A stretch of 64,000 bases of DNA, taken from positions 100,884,393-100,948,392 of the forward strand of contig CM026426.1 in assembly GCA_014871385.1 (NCBI GenBank). Reading direction: 5' to 3'. The stretch comes from Ceratodon purpureus. Taxonomy: Eukaryota; Streptophyta; Bryopsida; Pseudoditrichales; Ditrichaceae. A program made the position numbers and the translations under genes. The notes beneath the pieces were generated by a model. That model saw only the letters and a list, made by a program, of their open reading frames with translations, made no database searches and was not told where the DNA came from. This document shows, piece after piece, positions 23,024-33,502 of the stretch (the first letter of the stretch is position 1; every line of letters begins with the position of its first letter).

Positions 23024-24379
23024 CTATCCAGTGGCATAGTCGGTGGCGACTAGAATATATTTGTTACCAGTGCGTGCCGCTATTGGTTTACTTGGGCCAA
23101 CAAGTTCGAGGCCCCACTTTATAAAGGGCTCAGCAGGTAAATTGATGACCAGTTGAGCTAGCAGTGTGTTAGCAAGGCCACCCACCCGTTGGCACTTGTC
23201 AGAGGCTCTGCAATACTCAAAAACGTCCTTGTGCATCATCGGCCACTAGTAACCAGCGTCGAGAATCTTCCTTGAAGTAATATCCTGGGAAAAATGACCC
23301 CTCGCACAACCGTCGTGCATCTCCCTCATCACTGTCTCGGATTGTGTAGGGTCCAGGACTTGACGTAGTACGAGGTCCTGTCCTTTCTTGTACATTACCC
23401 CCTGGACCAGAGTATAAAGGAGTGCTTGCAACAACAACTTGTGCTTTTTGTCCTTCGACAGGGTCTCCGATGGTGCGCCTGTTTGTAGGTAGTCGACGAC
23501 GTCGTTCAACCACTCAGGTTTCACGTAGAACAAGCTGGCGTCGGGGAGGTGGTCGAACACTCCAGTGGGTGGCTCTCCATTCGGAAGTCGGCTCGATAAG
23601 TCTGCTGCGCCATGAGTCCTGACACGCTTGTACACCACAGTAAAATTGCATTCCTGGAACAACAACAACCAGCAAGCAATGCGGCCCAACACTTGCGGTT
23701 TGTTAACTAAGTAGACCAAAGCCATATGATCTACATAAAAACAAGCTTGTTCCCCAACAAGTAATGTCGATACTTAGTCAGGGCATACACCATCGCTAAT
23801 GCCTCCTTCTCTATTGTAGTATAGTTCGTTCACCAGAATTCAGCAAACGAGATGCGTAGGAGATGGGCTGGTCAGACTTCCCTGTCGGGTTTTGGGCCAG
23901 CATGGCCCCAACAGCAATGTCGGAAGCATCAGTATGGACGTGGAACTCCAGGTCCCACCTCAGAGCAATCATAATGGGGGCCTTGGTATATCTATCCTTG
24001 ATGTCCAGCCACGCATCTTCCTGTCTTGTAGTCCAATCAAATTCCTCATTTTTCCTCATCAGTCAAGTGATAGGCTCCATAATGTGGGCGTACGACTTGA
24101 TGTAAATTCTGTTGAACTGGACAAAGCCATTGAAAACCTGCACATCTCCTGATCGTCGAGGGCGTGGCATATCCTGAATAACCTAAATTTTCTTGGGATC
24201 CGGCATCTTGCCCTGCTTGGAAACTACATGTTCTAGAATGATGCCTGAAGTGACCATGAAGGCGCACTTCTCTGGGTTCAAACTAATGCCGTAGTCTCGA
24301 CACTTCTGGAAACAGAGTCGCAGTTTTGCCAAATGGTCGACGGTGTCGCTGTAGACTGTGAAGTCGTCCAGAAACAGCT
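23024..24379 (-). pseudogene. pol: Gypsy element B, 3' half (RT end, RNase H, integrase start)
   Basis: The downstream part of a decayed Ty3/gypsy pol. It opens with LFLDDFTVYSD (the YxDD box of the reverse transcriptase is FLDD here), then PEKCAFMV, the RNase H region FHVHTDASDIAVGAMLAQNP and MALVYLVNKPQV, and the integrase zinc region ending in KYILVATDYATG. At least four stops interrupt it, including after PDPKKI, before LMRKNEEF and within DAGY-WP. Sequence style matches plant Tat-like gypsy elements. The other half lies at 41317-42235, with CACTA element 2 inserted between. Confidence 0.8.
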
Positions 24380-24408
24380 CACTACAACAAATCCAGCCCA
24401 ATGTGACT
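24380..24408 (+). repeat. Left terminal inverted repeat of CACTA element 2
   Basis: Begins CACTACAACAAATCCAGCC and continues with one mismatch relative to the right end up to AATGTGACT. GCT immediately precedes it. Confidence 0.95.
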
Positions 24409-25565
24409 GGGTTTTATGACTGGAATAGGGCATAAACCAAAATGTGACTTATATTGTTTCCAGTCATTTTGAGTCAGTCGCTTCGGACAATGTGACTAGC
24501 GGTCACATCGGCCTGTTTTTGTTCCCGATACTGCGTTCCCATGGTGTTTTGGGACCTCAAGTAGGGACCTGCTCTGGGACTTCGGAAAATAACAATGTAT
24601 GACTGTACGGAGTCACTAATATTAACTAAGACTCTTGATTTGTATGACTAATTGCAGTGATTTCTTAGTCATCAACTGAATAGTTTTATTACTACGCATA
24701 GTAGGGAGATGGTGACTTAGTTGAGTCATATATTGAGTGGAGAAAATATGACCATTTACAGTCATGGAATGTTGACTACACACAGTCATCTAAAGGGTAT
24801 CCATGACTATTTTGAATTGCCAATATACGACTGTATGGAGTCACTAGTTAAACGGGACTCTTGATTTGTATGACCAATTGTAGTGATTTCTTAGTCATCA
24901 ACTGAGTAGTTTTATTACTACGCATAGTAGTAAGATGGTGACTTTGTCAAGTCATACATTGAGTGGAGAAAATATGACTCATTACAGTCATATATTGTTA
25001 ACTACCCATAGTCACTAAAACTGAAACAGGGACTAACTGATCTGACTAGGCGTAGTAAGTCATTACTCAATATATAATCCACTCTATCACTACACATAGT
25101 GCTGTGCTGATGACTATTTCAAGTCATATATTCTGAATAATATGACTACGTAGAGCCATATGGAAGTGACTATACGTAGTCTTTGATGCTGAAATTACGA
25201 AATAGACATGACTAAGAGTAGTGAGGTGTCAGTGATGTGACTGAGGGTTGTATCACTACGCATAGTGATGTGATTGTGACTGGATTGCGTCATACTTGGA
25301 CTTCAGAGATTGCGACTCTTTAGAGTCATATGTATTTTACTATATATAGTCACCCATATTTTCTGATGACTACGTAGAGTCCTTTTATAGTTGTTTCTTT
25401 CACTGCCGTTAGTCAAATTCCAATTTTCATTCGGAAATTCTGTCACTAGAACTTCACTGTGCGTAGTCATGTTTGAACGTACGGCAGTGACTAGGTTCTG
25501 TCCTTACGACCGCGCGAAGTCAACGACTTGAATCCCACTTTAGGGTTATCATGCGACAGTAGTGA
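24409..25565. repeat. Left subterminal palindromic repeat array of CACTA element 2
   Basis: Dense copies of half-sites TGACT and AGTCA, often paired as palindromes such as GTGACTAGCGGTCAC (about 24492) and TCACTACGCATAGTGA (about 25253). Within it, about 24594-24790 is repeated at about 24822-25015. Arrays of this kind are the binding platform for TnpA-type proteins in En/Spm; assignment to the TnpA-like protein of this element is inference. Confidence 0.8.
25052..25480 (+). repeat. Direct repeat copy 1 (about 430 bp)
   Basis: This block, from GTAGTAAGTCATTACTCA to the TTCACTG-TAGTC region, recurs in the same orientation at 30570-31000 with moderate divergence by eye and very similar length. 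It consists of palindromic subterminal repeat units. Confidence 0.85.
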
Positions 25566-25689
25566 CTAATACAAGCAAAGGAAACTGTTGTAAGAACTAT
25601 GCCACGTCGTGCAAATGATGGTCAAACAATTCACTGGAAGAGAAAATTGTGAATGAAAAAAATTCCACTGCAACTGTACCTCGACCAAT

Positions 25690-28600
25690 CTAAACTGCTT
25701 GAGAGAAGGACACGTCAATGTCCATGAAATCAGTGGGCCACAACACAAAATGCCTTACTGCTTGTCCTACCAAGGTCACAGGAGGATCATCTAGATCTAC
25801 GGGTGAAAACAAACGGTAGTTGTCATCTAGGCTTCTGATCACTTCTACGGAAACGGCACCTGAAAATATTTCTTTCCCGTGTAGAGTACCCCTAGCTACA
25901 TTGTGCACCTTCCCAACTGCCACAATTTTATCCTCCTCGCCGTCTTCTAGTCCCTTCAGTCTCACAGGGTCACCTGGCTTGAACTGCGCGTCACCGGTTT
26001 CCTGTACAATGTGTATTAAAGGAACAGAAAAGGAATGATCAGTCATTGCTGCTCCCTCTTCATGGCTACATGTAGTCTAGTCTGATCACGAATTCCATAT
26101 CCTAGACTACGAACAGTAACGAGCTAGGCATACAAAATTCAGGGAAAAGTAAGGCACAACGCTGCAAGAAATGAAGAAAAAGGACCTACCATGGAATTTC
26201 AGAAATATGGTCAAATGAATAGCGTGATCTAGTTTACGATTGGCATGGCACTTACCGATGCAGTCGAGTTCACTTTGGTCCACACAAACTGACCCTTCGG
26301 GGAAGCCGGGCTAGGTTGGGTTTCCTACACAACCTTGCCAAAAACAAAAATAATCCAGAAACATTAGTCACGTATTCCATCATGCCAAAGACAGCACTCA
26401 TGTATTCCATCTTATAAGCTCAAATGTCCTACGAAGTCCAGCCGGAGGTAGGCACTTACATGTTCACTTACCGGTTCTGCCATGTTTTTCTTCTTCTTTC
26501 CTTTCCCGGTGTGCTGACTATCAATGTGGCCTTCCTTGGTCTTGATATCGGCTACCTTTTCAGCCTTGTCTTTGCTCCCCGGGAGTGACCTGTGCTTCTT
26601 CGGATTCTTAGTGTTTTTCTTGAGCTTCTCAACTTCTGTCATACGCATCTTCTTGTGAGCTCGAGTGTCATCCTTCGAAGGCTTGGGAGTCCTCAGCGTC
26701 CGACTTGAATGCTTAGCGGAGGCACGTTCGGTTGACTCCGCCACGGTTACTACAACACAGTCTGGACTGCCTGCTGGCGGATTATTGGAAGTTGGGTCGG
26801 TGTGTACGTCCTTCTCAACGCCGTGTGTAGGACTGTCCTTTGCCTCCTCCACATCTGCAGGCTGCGATCTCCACTCCCCTCCTTCCTGTAAACCCTGCTA
26901 AATTCACGGGGCAATAAGTCAATGACCGGCAAGCTTACAAATCGCCTTTAATTACGCTACTCAAGAATATCGAATTTGTTCAACAATGGGGATCATTCTC
27001 GACGACTATAGTCACTTATTTAAACTTGACTACTGTGAATAGTGATAGATTCAAAAAAGACGACTATGACAAGTCACGGAACTATTGACTCCATTAGTAC
27101 TATCAGTGACGCACTAGTCAAGTTTCATGTCTGCATTACATAGCCAGGATTGGTCACGTCGTCACATATGAATGATTGGGAATCGGCATACAACAATACT
27201 CTTGAATGGTGCTAGAGCTGATTCGCGACAACCGAAGAAATGCTCGAGCAGGAGTTGTACAGCAGGTTCAGGAAAGAAACATGTGAAGATATTACTCAAA
27301 CCTCAAACAGCATATCAGTTTCCATGACGTGATCTCGTTTTGAAGACGAGTCGGTGCCGCTTGTCTCGGAGCTGGAGCTGCTTCTCGCAGATGCGGCCTT
27401 CGTGGGGGTGAGAATGGGTATCTGCAGGTGCTCCATGATGCGCTCAATGTTCTTCTCCATGGATCTCCGCCAATCACTATCGTGCCCTGCCTGTGCATTA
27501 GAGACTCGGCTACTCGGGGAGGTTTCCTTCACTGACATGAGTCTTCTAGGGGCATTTTTTACCCTGGCCAGCTCCGTCTCTATTTCGACCCTAGTCGGAC
27601 TTCGCTCCAGCTTGATTGCCTGCAGAGGCACGATACAATCAAAATATGGAAGATGCACGATTATTGACAACTGAAAACCAGCCTCACGCTGTCGCTGGAA
27701 TGTACCTTGTCCGTGGGTTATCACTACGGATTACACGGGTGCTAGGTAAGGAACGAGCGCGAACTGCAGGAATCGAGGAATGCTTACAATGAACAAGCAA
27801 ACCAACTGAGACTGAAGACTGACCAAGCTAGCTCGAACGTATTCTTCATTACGCCCTGCTGAAGAAGGTCTCCTCACTTGCGCACGATTCTGGGCCATCC
27901 TCTCTGATTCCTGCTGCTTTTTCTCCGAGTCGATGAGTTTTGAGAGCTTCACCCAATGGTCTACCCTGATGTGCTTCGGCCTGTCTCTCCCTTCAGTCAT
28001 GCGCTTCTTCAGCTGGTATCTCTTCACCTTCAACTGGCCGTTCAAGATGCTGTGGAAAGCCTCCTCTGTCACATAGCCGAGGCCACCATGGTATTCGAAC
28101 GTGTTGTCCACTCGTTTCTTGACAGCGAGTAACATAGAAGTGCTGAGGTTCTTGTAGTTGTCCTCGCTGAAATCTATATCCTGTGCATGACCACGAAGAG
28201 AAGTTAGCCACAATGGCCGATTCTGTCCTTGCAGATGCCCCCTCAAATCGACCTCCACAAGGTGTTTTCTAGGCCCTCCCGGATCTCGAAAAGGAACGTC
28301 GTGGGGCTGCTGTTGTTTCAAGACGCTCCGTCTTCTGGACTTCTGATGCGAGTCGTATGAAGTCTGGCCAAAGCTTTCAGTCATCCCCGATGGCGAATAA
28401 GAGGAGTTCCCCCCTACCTCTTGCAACTCCATCGCCCGCCTCCACTGCAGTAGCTGGAGCTGCTTCTCCGCAATCTCCAAGTCCAGTGCATGAATCGGAG
28501 GAAACCGAGGAACGTGGGCAGCCATGCCACGTGACAAAGGTGTGTTGCCTTCCTTGTGAGGAGGATCTTCGGGAACGTCGTTGCAATAATCAAAGGGCTC

Positions 28601-30436
28601 CAATGATAGTGTTTCCTCTGACATCCTCTGGCGTTTGCAAAGTTTAGGGTCCGTTGTTTCCGTTGGGCGATGGCGCCTAGAATTGCTTCTAGGAATTGCA
28701 GAACCTCCTGGGCCTCTCTTGCGCACCTCCCACACAGTAGGCTTGGTTGACTGTCCTCTGCCCTGCAAGTTACAAAGAGGAATACTCAAACATAATATCT
28801 ATATCGCCAATCCTTCGAAATCATGCAACACTAGCAGGTCATAAACGTGGAGAACAGTGCCAGGCCGAGAAAGAGGCCATCAGAGAATGACATAGAGGGA
28901 GAGAGAGGATGTGAGGGGGAGAATCAGACATAGAGCTGGGATATGAGAGCGAAAGGAGAGTTGCGGATTCAAAGGGAAAAAAAATAAAATAAAAAAATTA
29001 AAATAAAAAAAATAAAAAAACAGATGAGAGGAAGGGTAAGAGGGATGGTAAGGGAGACGGAATGAGATACATGGAGAGAGAGAAGGGGAGGGGGAGAACC
29101 AGACATGGAGCTGGGGTATGAGAGCTGAAGGAGAGTTGCGAGTTCAAAGCAAAAAAAAAATGGGAGATAGGGAGAGAGGGAATGCGAGGAAGAGACAATC
29201 ATGTACAGTTAGGGGAAAAATAAATAACTCAGAATGAAGGAGAGGGAGAGAGAGAAGGCGACCCAGATTTAGGGTTCTCTGACAATTGGCGAACCGACAA
29301 GAAATGAGGCGAGTATCCATCGACAACAGGCCTGAAAATCACATTAGACAATATACTAGCCTGCCCATCAAAGAAAGGAAATTGGAAGAGCGTAGCAGTA
29401 CTCTGCATTACCTTGCGTTGGCAACGGATCTTGAAAAGAAAGAAGCGAATTCGAAATAGGTCTACCAAAATCTCTACACCAGCACACTGTCTGGAAGCAA
29501 GTCCATCGCAGAGTTCGTACTCGAAAGCAAGTTCGTAATTGCAAGCAAGTTCGTGATTGCAATTCAAACTAGATTGAGGAAACTTGGTCTTGAGGGGACT
29601 TACCTAAGAATTCCCTGGGTTCCGTTGGCTATTTCCAACTAGTACTGTGCAGACCTTAGCATCGCCATCGCCCTCTTCGTCGTCGCCATCGACTTCACTA
29701 GCAGAAGAGGCGCTGCTCTCTTCTTTGCTCTGCCACTCCGCACTAGTGCTGCTCTCTGACTCTTGCGGTAGCTTGTTGGTCCCAGCCAAGCGCGTCGTCG
29801 TCTGCTCTGATGGCACAAGTTTCTTCAGCCTCTTGTTCCGCCTCCGCACAGCTACGACACCCACGCTCTTCGCATCCGCCCTTGATAATGCATGTAGAGG
29901 AGAATATCAAAAAACGGAAACTTTAAGAAACCTGTGATAGAGGCAGTCATTACAAAGAACCCGCGAACGACACAATGGGAGCAGGCACTGTACAGTATGA
30001 GGGGTTGAAGTTAGGGTTTAGGGCTTTAGTACCTCGAGGTACTCTGACACTTGTCGAGGGTGCTGGCGCCAGGGTCGGGCGTGGCCTTCAAGCTCTTGCG
30101 AGTCCCCCCTCCTGCGGCGGCTTCACTTGCGACTGTTGAGGATTTCAGAGCCCCTGCAAGCATCTGAATCCCGAGCTCCGCTAGCTTCAGGGAAATCTGC
30201 CGGATTCTTTCCTGGCAGTGCCTCTCGTAATCTGTAATCTCAGGTTCCGCCCCCCCCCCCCCCCCCCCCCCCCCCAATTTCTTTCTCCGAACTCTCATCT
30301 TTGGAACTCTCATCTTCGGAGCTGCTAGTATTTTCACCGCCTTTGGGCGCTTGCTTTTGGGATTGCAACTCCATTGCAGCGCAGAGGAGGTGCTTTGCCA
30401 GGAGTTGAGCAATCGAAGCATCTGATCTCTGGCCAT
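25690..30436 (-). CDS. TnpA/TNP1-like protein of CACTA element 2
   Basis: Spliced gene divergent from the transposase. Likely exons: about 30040-30436 (MARDQMLRLLNSWQS, with a polyglycine run), 29600-29890 (acidic, Ser-rich), about 27830-28760, about 27296-27640, about 26470-26880 (Lys-rich, nuclear-localisation-like) and 25690-26046. The long exon contains a Transposase_24 module (RVDHWVKLSKLIDSEKK, MAQNRAQVRRPSSAG) and the next exon continues it with KLERSPTRVEIETEL, paralleling the partner gene of element 1. The last exon resembles the Transposase_23/TNP1 tail (HGKEIFSGAVSVEV, then VGQAVRHFVLWP). By family these proteins bind subterminal repeats and bring the ends together. Exon borders are uncertain, and one strong donor overlaps a stop near 29607. 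Confidence 0.68.
30250..30275 (+). repeat. Poly(C) tract, 26 bases
   Basis: An uninterrupted run of C inside the first exon of the TnpA-like gene; on the coding strand it encodes polyglycine. Length here is unstable in replication and in sequencing, so the reading frame past it is uncertain. Confidence 0.9.
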
Positions 30437-30569
30437 CTCTGCAAACTAGTATGTCCCGCTGTCACTCTCCTGTCAATTAGTTCTCCACTTCAATTTGCCG
30501 TTGTGTCCCCATTTCGATTTGACGCCGCCAAAATCAGGTATGCATTCAATTCACGGACTCGTAATGAGT

Positions 30570-31000
30570 GTAGTAAGTCATTACTCAGCATATGAACGAT
30601 TTTATCACTACACATAGTACTATGCTGGTGACTATTTGAAGTCATATATTTCGAATACTATAGCTATATAGCGCCATATGGTCGTGACTATACGTAGTCG
30701 TCAATGCTGAAAATCACAAAATGGAAATGACTAAATTTAGTAAGATGTCAGTGATGTGGCTGATGGTTACATCACTATGCATAGTGATGTACTTGTGATT
30801 GAATTGCGTCATCTATAGACTTCACATAATACGACTCTTTAGAGTCAAATATATTTTATGATACATAGTCACCCATATCATTTGATGACTACTTAGAGTC
30901 CTTTTATAGTTGTTTCTTTTACTATCGTTGGTCAAATTTCAATCTCCAGTTGCTGTGTTAGTGACTAGAACTTCACTGCCCGTGGTCTAATTTAAACGTC
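30570..31000 (+). repeat. Direct repeat copy 2, internal subterminal-type block
   Basis: Second copy of the 25052-25480 block, same orientation, located just upstream of the TnpA-like gene, between it and the transposase gene. Palindromes such as TCACTATGCATAGTGA (about 30772) are kept. Confidence 0.85.
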
Positions 31001-31891
31001 TGTTGTCTGTCACAGCTATATGCGAAAGCGTCATATACCAAGACCAATCCCAAGTACGATATACATTTTCGGAAACTTCGGATAATTGTAAGCGAAAACA
31101 GAGAAACTTGTTGACTTCAACAAATTCCTGACTTAGCATGAAGCATTCAAAGTTATGACAGTTATGAAGCATTATGTACATGAAAGAATAGATGCACAGA
31201 CTTGGCAACCCTTGTCGAGGGAGAGAGACTGGTCCATCTTATCAAACAGTGATACGTTTCTGGATGAATTCTCACATGATGCGGAAAATGCAGTGCAGGG
31301 TACTGCTGTCCAAATTCATCACATCGAATACTGCTGCAAACTCGTCAATTCCGCCATAGTAAGGAGCTTCAAGTTCCTAGCATTGATTTACTATTTAGAT
31401 GTCCTAAGCTGTGTTGTCATTGTACAAATTGGAAATGTCTTCACACTGGATTACAACATTGTAAAACAAAAAACACTTGATTTATAACTACAACATGAGT
31501 CAATAATCGGGACTCTTGTCAGTAGTTCACAAAATATTGTTTACTCCAGAATCATCTATATTTCCTAGTACTTAGTTATTGATATATTTATGTGACTAAT
31601 AGGGCATAGTTCAGCTGCAACTCAAAACGCTCGGAGAAACTAACAGGGCATAGTTCAGCTGCAACTCAGAAGTTGCTGACTATTAATGTTATCCGGACTG
31701 TCTGCAGAAATTTTGTCGGGCCGTTATCCTCCCTCTGTAATTCTATGTTCATAAACGCTAGAATAAAATGCGATAAGACCTGATGTGATAACATTGAGTA
31801 AAGATGTAGGCAAAACTGACAAAAAGAAAAAGTCTGATGCGTTCTACTAACATGCTGATTTGCCTACTTCTTCAGGTGCTTGGTCCCTCAG
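31001..31891. other. Non-coding central part of CACTA element 2
   Basis: No convincing gene. A short tandem duplication is present: AGGGCATAGTTCAGCTGCAA occurs at about 31600 and again about 47 bases later. A plus-strand frame here has no supporting features. Confidence 0.4.
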
Positions 31892-32443
31892 TCATGGAGA
31901 CGGCACTACGCCAGCGTTGTCAATGAGCTCTGATAGGCTGGCTGCCTCCGTAGATGCTGGGCTTGAGTCCTGGCTGCTGGCTTCATCATCCGCGGAATTG
32001 TAGGAGATGGACCACGGGCGAGACTGAACGCTGATGGTGTAATCCTCTTCAGCAATGTCGCTTTCGATCAGAATGGGATGCGCTGGAGTTGTCCCCCGAA
32101 GAATGTACTTATCAACGTGGCGCCGATAATACTCTCCAAAATGCAGACTTGAAGCCTCGCCCAGTGAGAGAACTTCCTGGTAGCAGACATCAGTCCAAAA
32201 ATTGCCGTTAGAAAATGAGACATACATCGCAAGCGCTGGAACATCCGGGAGAACAACATGGTGAATTTCTTTCCTGAGATGGACATCAGACAGCCAGCCA
32301 AACAGGGATGCCTTGTCCATATCTAATCCTTCTCTACAATACCCTGCTTTGATCAAGGAAGTGAGATCCGACAGCAGAAGACTAACAACGTCCAAGAAAT
32401 TGAAGAAGAGAACTAAGGCAGGACTTAGTGGTGCAGTGTTCAA
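31892..32443 (-). CDS. Hypothetical protein inside CACTA element 2
   Basis: A frame of 183 codons without a recognised family. It begins with a hydrophobic stretch (ALVLFFNFLDVVSLLL); an inner Met gives MDKASLFGWLSDVHLRK, a plausible globular start. The middle has regular aromatic spacing (SFSNGNFWTDVCYQE, FGEYYRRHVDKYIL), and the last ~60 residues are acidic and Ser-rich, ending VVPSP. It lies between the TnpA-like gene and the transposase gene, on the TnpA-like strand. Element 1 has no obvious counterpart, so it could be an upstream exon of the TnpA-like gene or a captured host fragment. Function unknown. Confidence 0.45.
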   Translation of the reverse strand: MNTAPLSPALVLFFNFLDVVSLLLSDLTSLIKAGYCREGLDMDKASLFGWLSDVHLRKEIHHVVLPDVPALAMYVSFSNGNFWTDVCYQEVLSLGEASSLHFGEYYRRHVDKYILRGTTPAHPILIESDIAEEDYTISVQSRPWSISYNSADDEASSQDSSPASTEAASLSELIDNAGVVPSP

Positions 32444-33502
32444 GAGAGTGCTAGTACCGTACCATCTCCAGCATGAAAACTCGGAGGTATCTTATCTTAC
32501 AATGTAGATCTTCTGCTTGTTGAAAAACCTATTGCTAGGGGTCCTGGATTTCACAAAGTGGTGCATATCTTATACTCACGAAGTAGATTTCAAAGGCATG
32601 CTGTGGAAGTGATTGTATAAGGAGTGCAATCACAAACTGACGTGCTTCGTATCATGTGAAGCGTCCTGTTAGTATCCTGAGAAGGCAAAAACAGGGGCTA
32701 CGATCTTAGAGACCTATGAGAGGTAATGAATCTGCACATGGTAGTTGACATTGCTGTGTACAGCCCTTAGAGTTGCAGATACTGATGCTTGCACGTGTGT
32801 GAAGTTGACATATGAAACCACCTGGACCCTAATGTCACTACATGGCTTGGTACTTTGCTAATCTACTTCTATTTTTTATTTTTCCCGATATTCAGATCCA
32901 AGGCAATGTTTGTTGCAACGTTGAGGTCCTGTGAAATACTCTGGACTTAACCTGCTGCTGTTTGCAACCTTATTTTCCAACGATCGCATTTGCTAAATCG
33001 ACTCAATTCCAGAGCAGGCGATGTTGACATGCTGAATTTACATCGACAGCAATAAAGGCCTTCGCTTGTTGTTCACCACAACGAATCAACCAAGAAGGAG
33101 CACAGAAACATACGTGGGGAAGTTATTTTGCAGGTATGTGAATTGGTACCTCTACGGCTCTTAGAAAAGTAGAAATGGAACATTCGTAAGCGGCTCAATT
33201 TTTAGGATGGGAATCATGAGTATTTGAGTCACAATTCTGGTTCGCCTGATGTCAAGTAGTCACAAAATGGGATAACATAGCAATTTTCAACAGACACTTG
33301 TTTGTTTATTGTGACTGAGTGCAGTCATAGAGCTTGAAGACAATTAGTCCCAGAACTCCATTACATAGCGATATTCAATAGCTAGTTGTTTGTTTAATGT
33401 GACGGAGTGCAGTCATAGAGCTTGAAGAGGTCCATACTGACCCTAGTGTCACGGAGCTGAGAGCATGGATTCATGATTTCGCAGGACCAGGCCTCGGTGG
33501 CG
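32444..33502. promoter_or_regulatory. Probable promoter region of transposase 2, with duplicated segment
   Basis: No gene seen. Two related segments lie at about 33270-33345 and 33372-33430; each contains TTGTTTGTTTA, a GTGAC-GAGTGCAGTCATAG palindrome-like core and AGCTTGAAGA. They sit immediately upstream of the transposase start and resemble the subterminal palindromes. Confidence 0.45.

Noticed and set aside
17655-24401. Gypsy A and gypsy B as one element
   Set aside because: They belong to different lineages and each has its own reverse transcriptase, RNase H and integrase; element A also has its own Gag between them.
31155-31487. Plus-strand 110-codon ORF in element 2
   Set aside because: No recognisable features, AT-rich repeat context and no splice sites joining it to the transposase.
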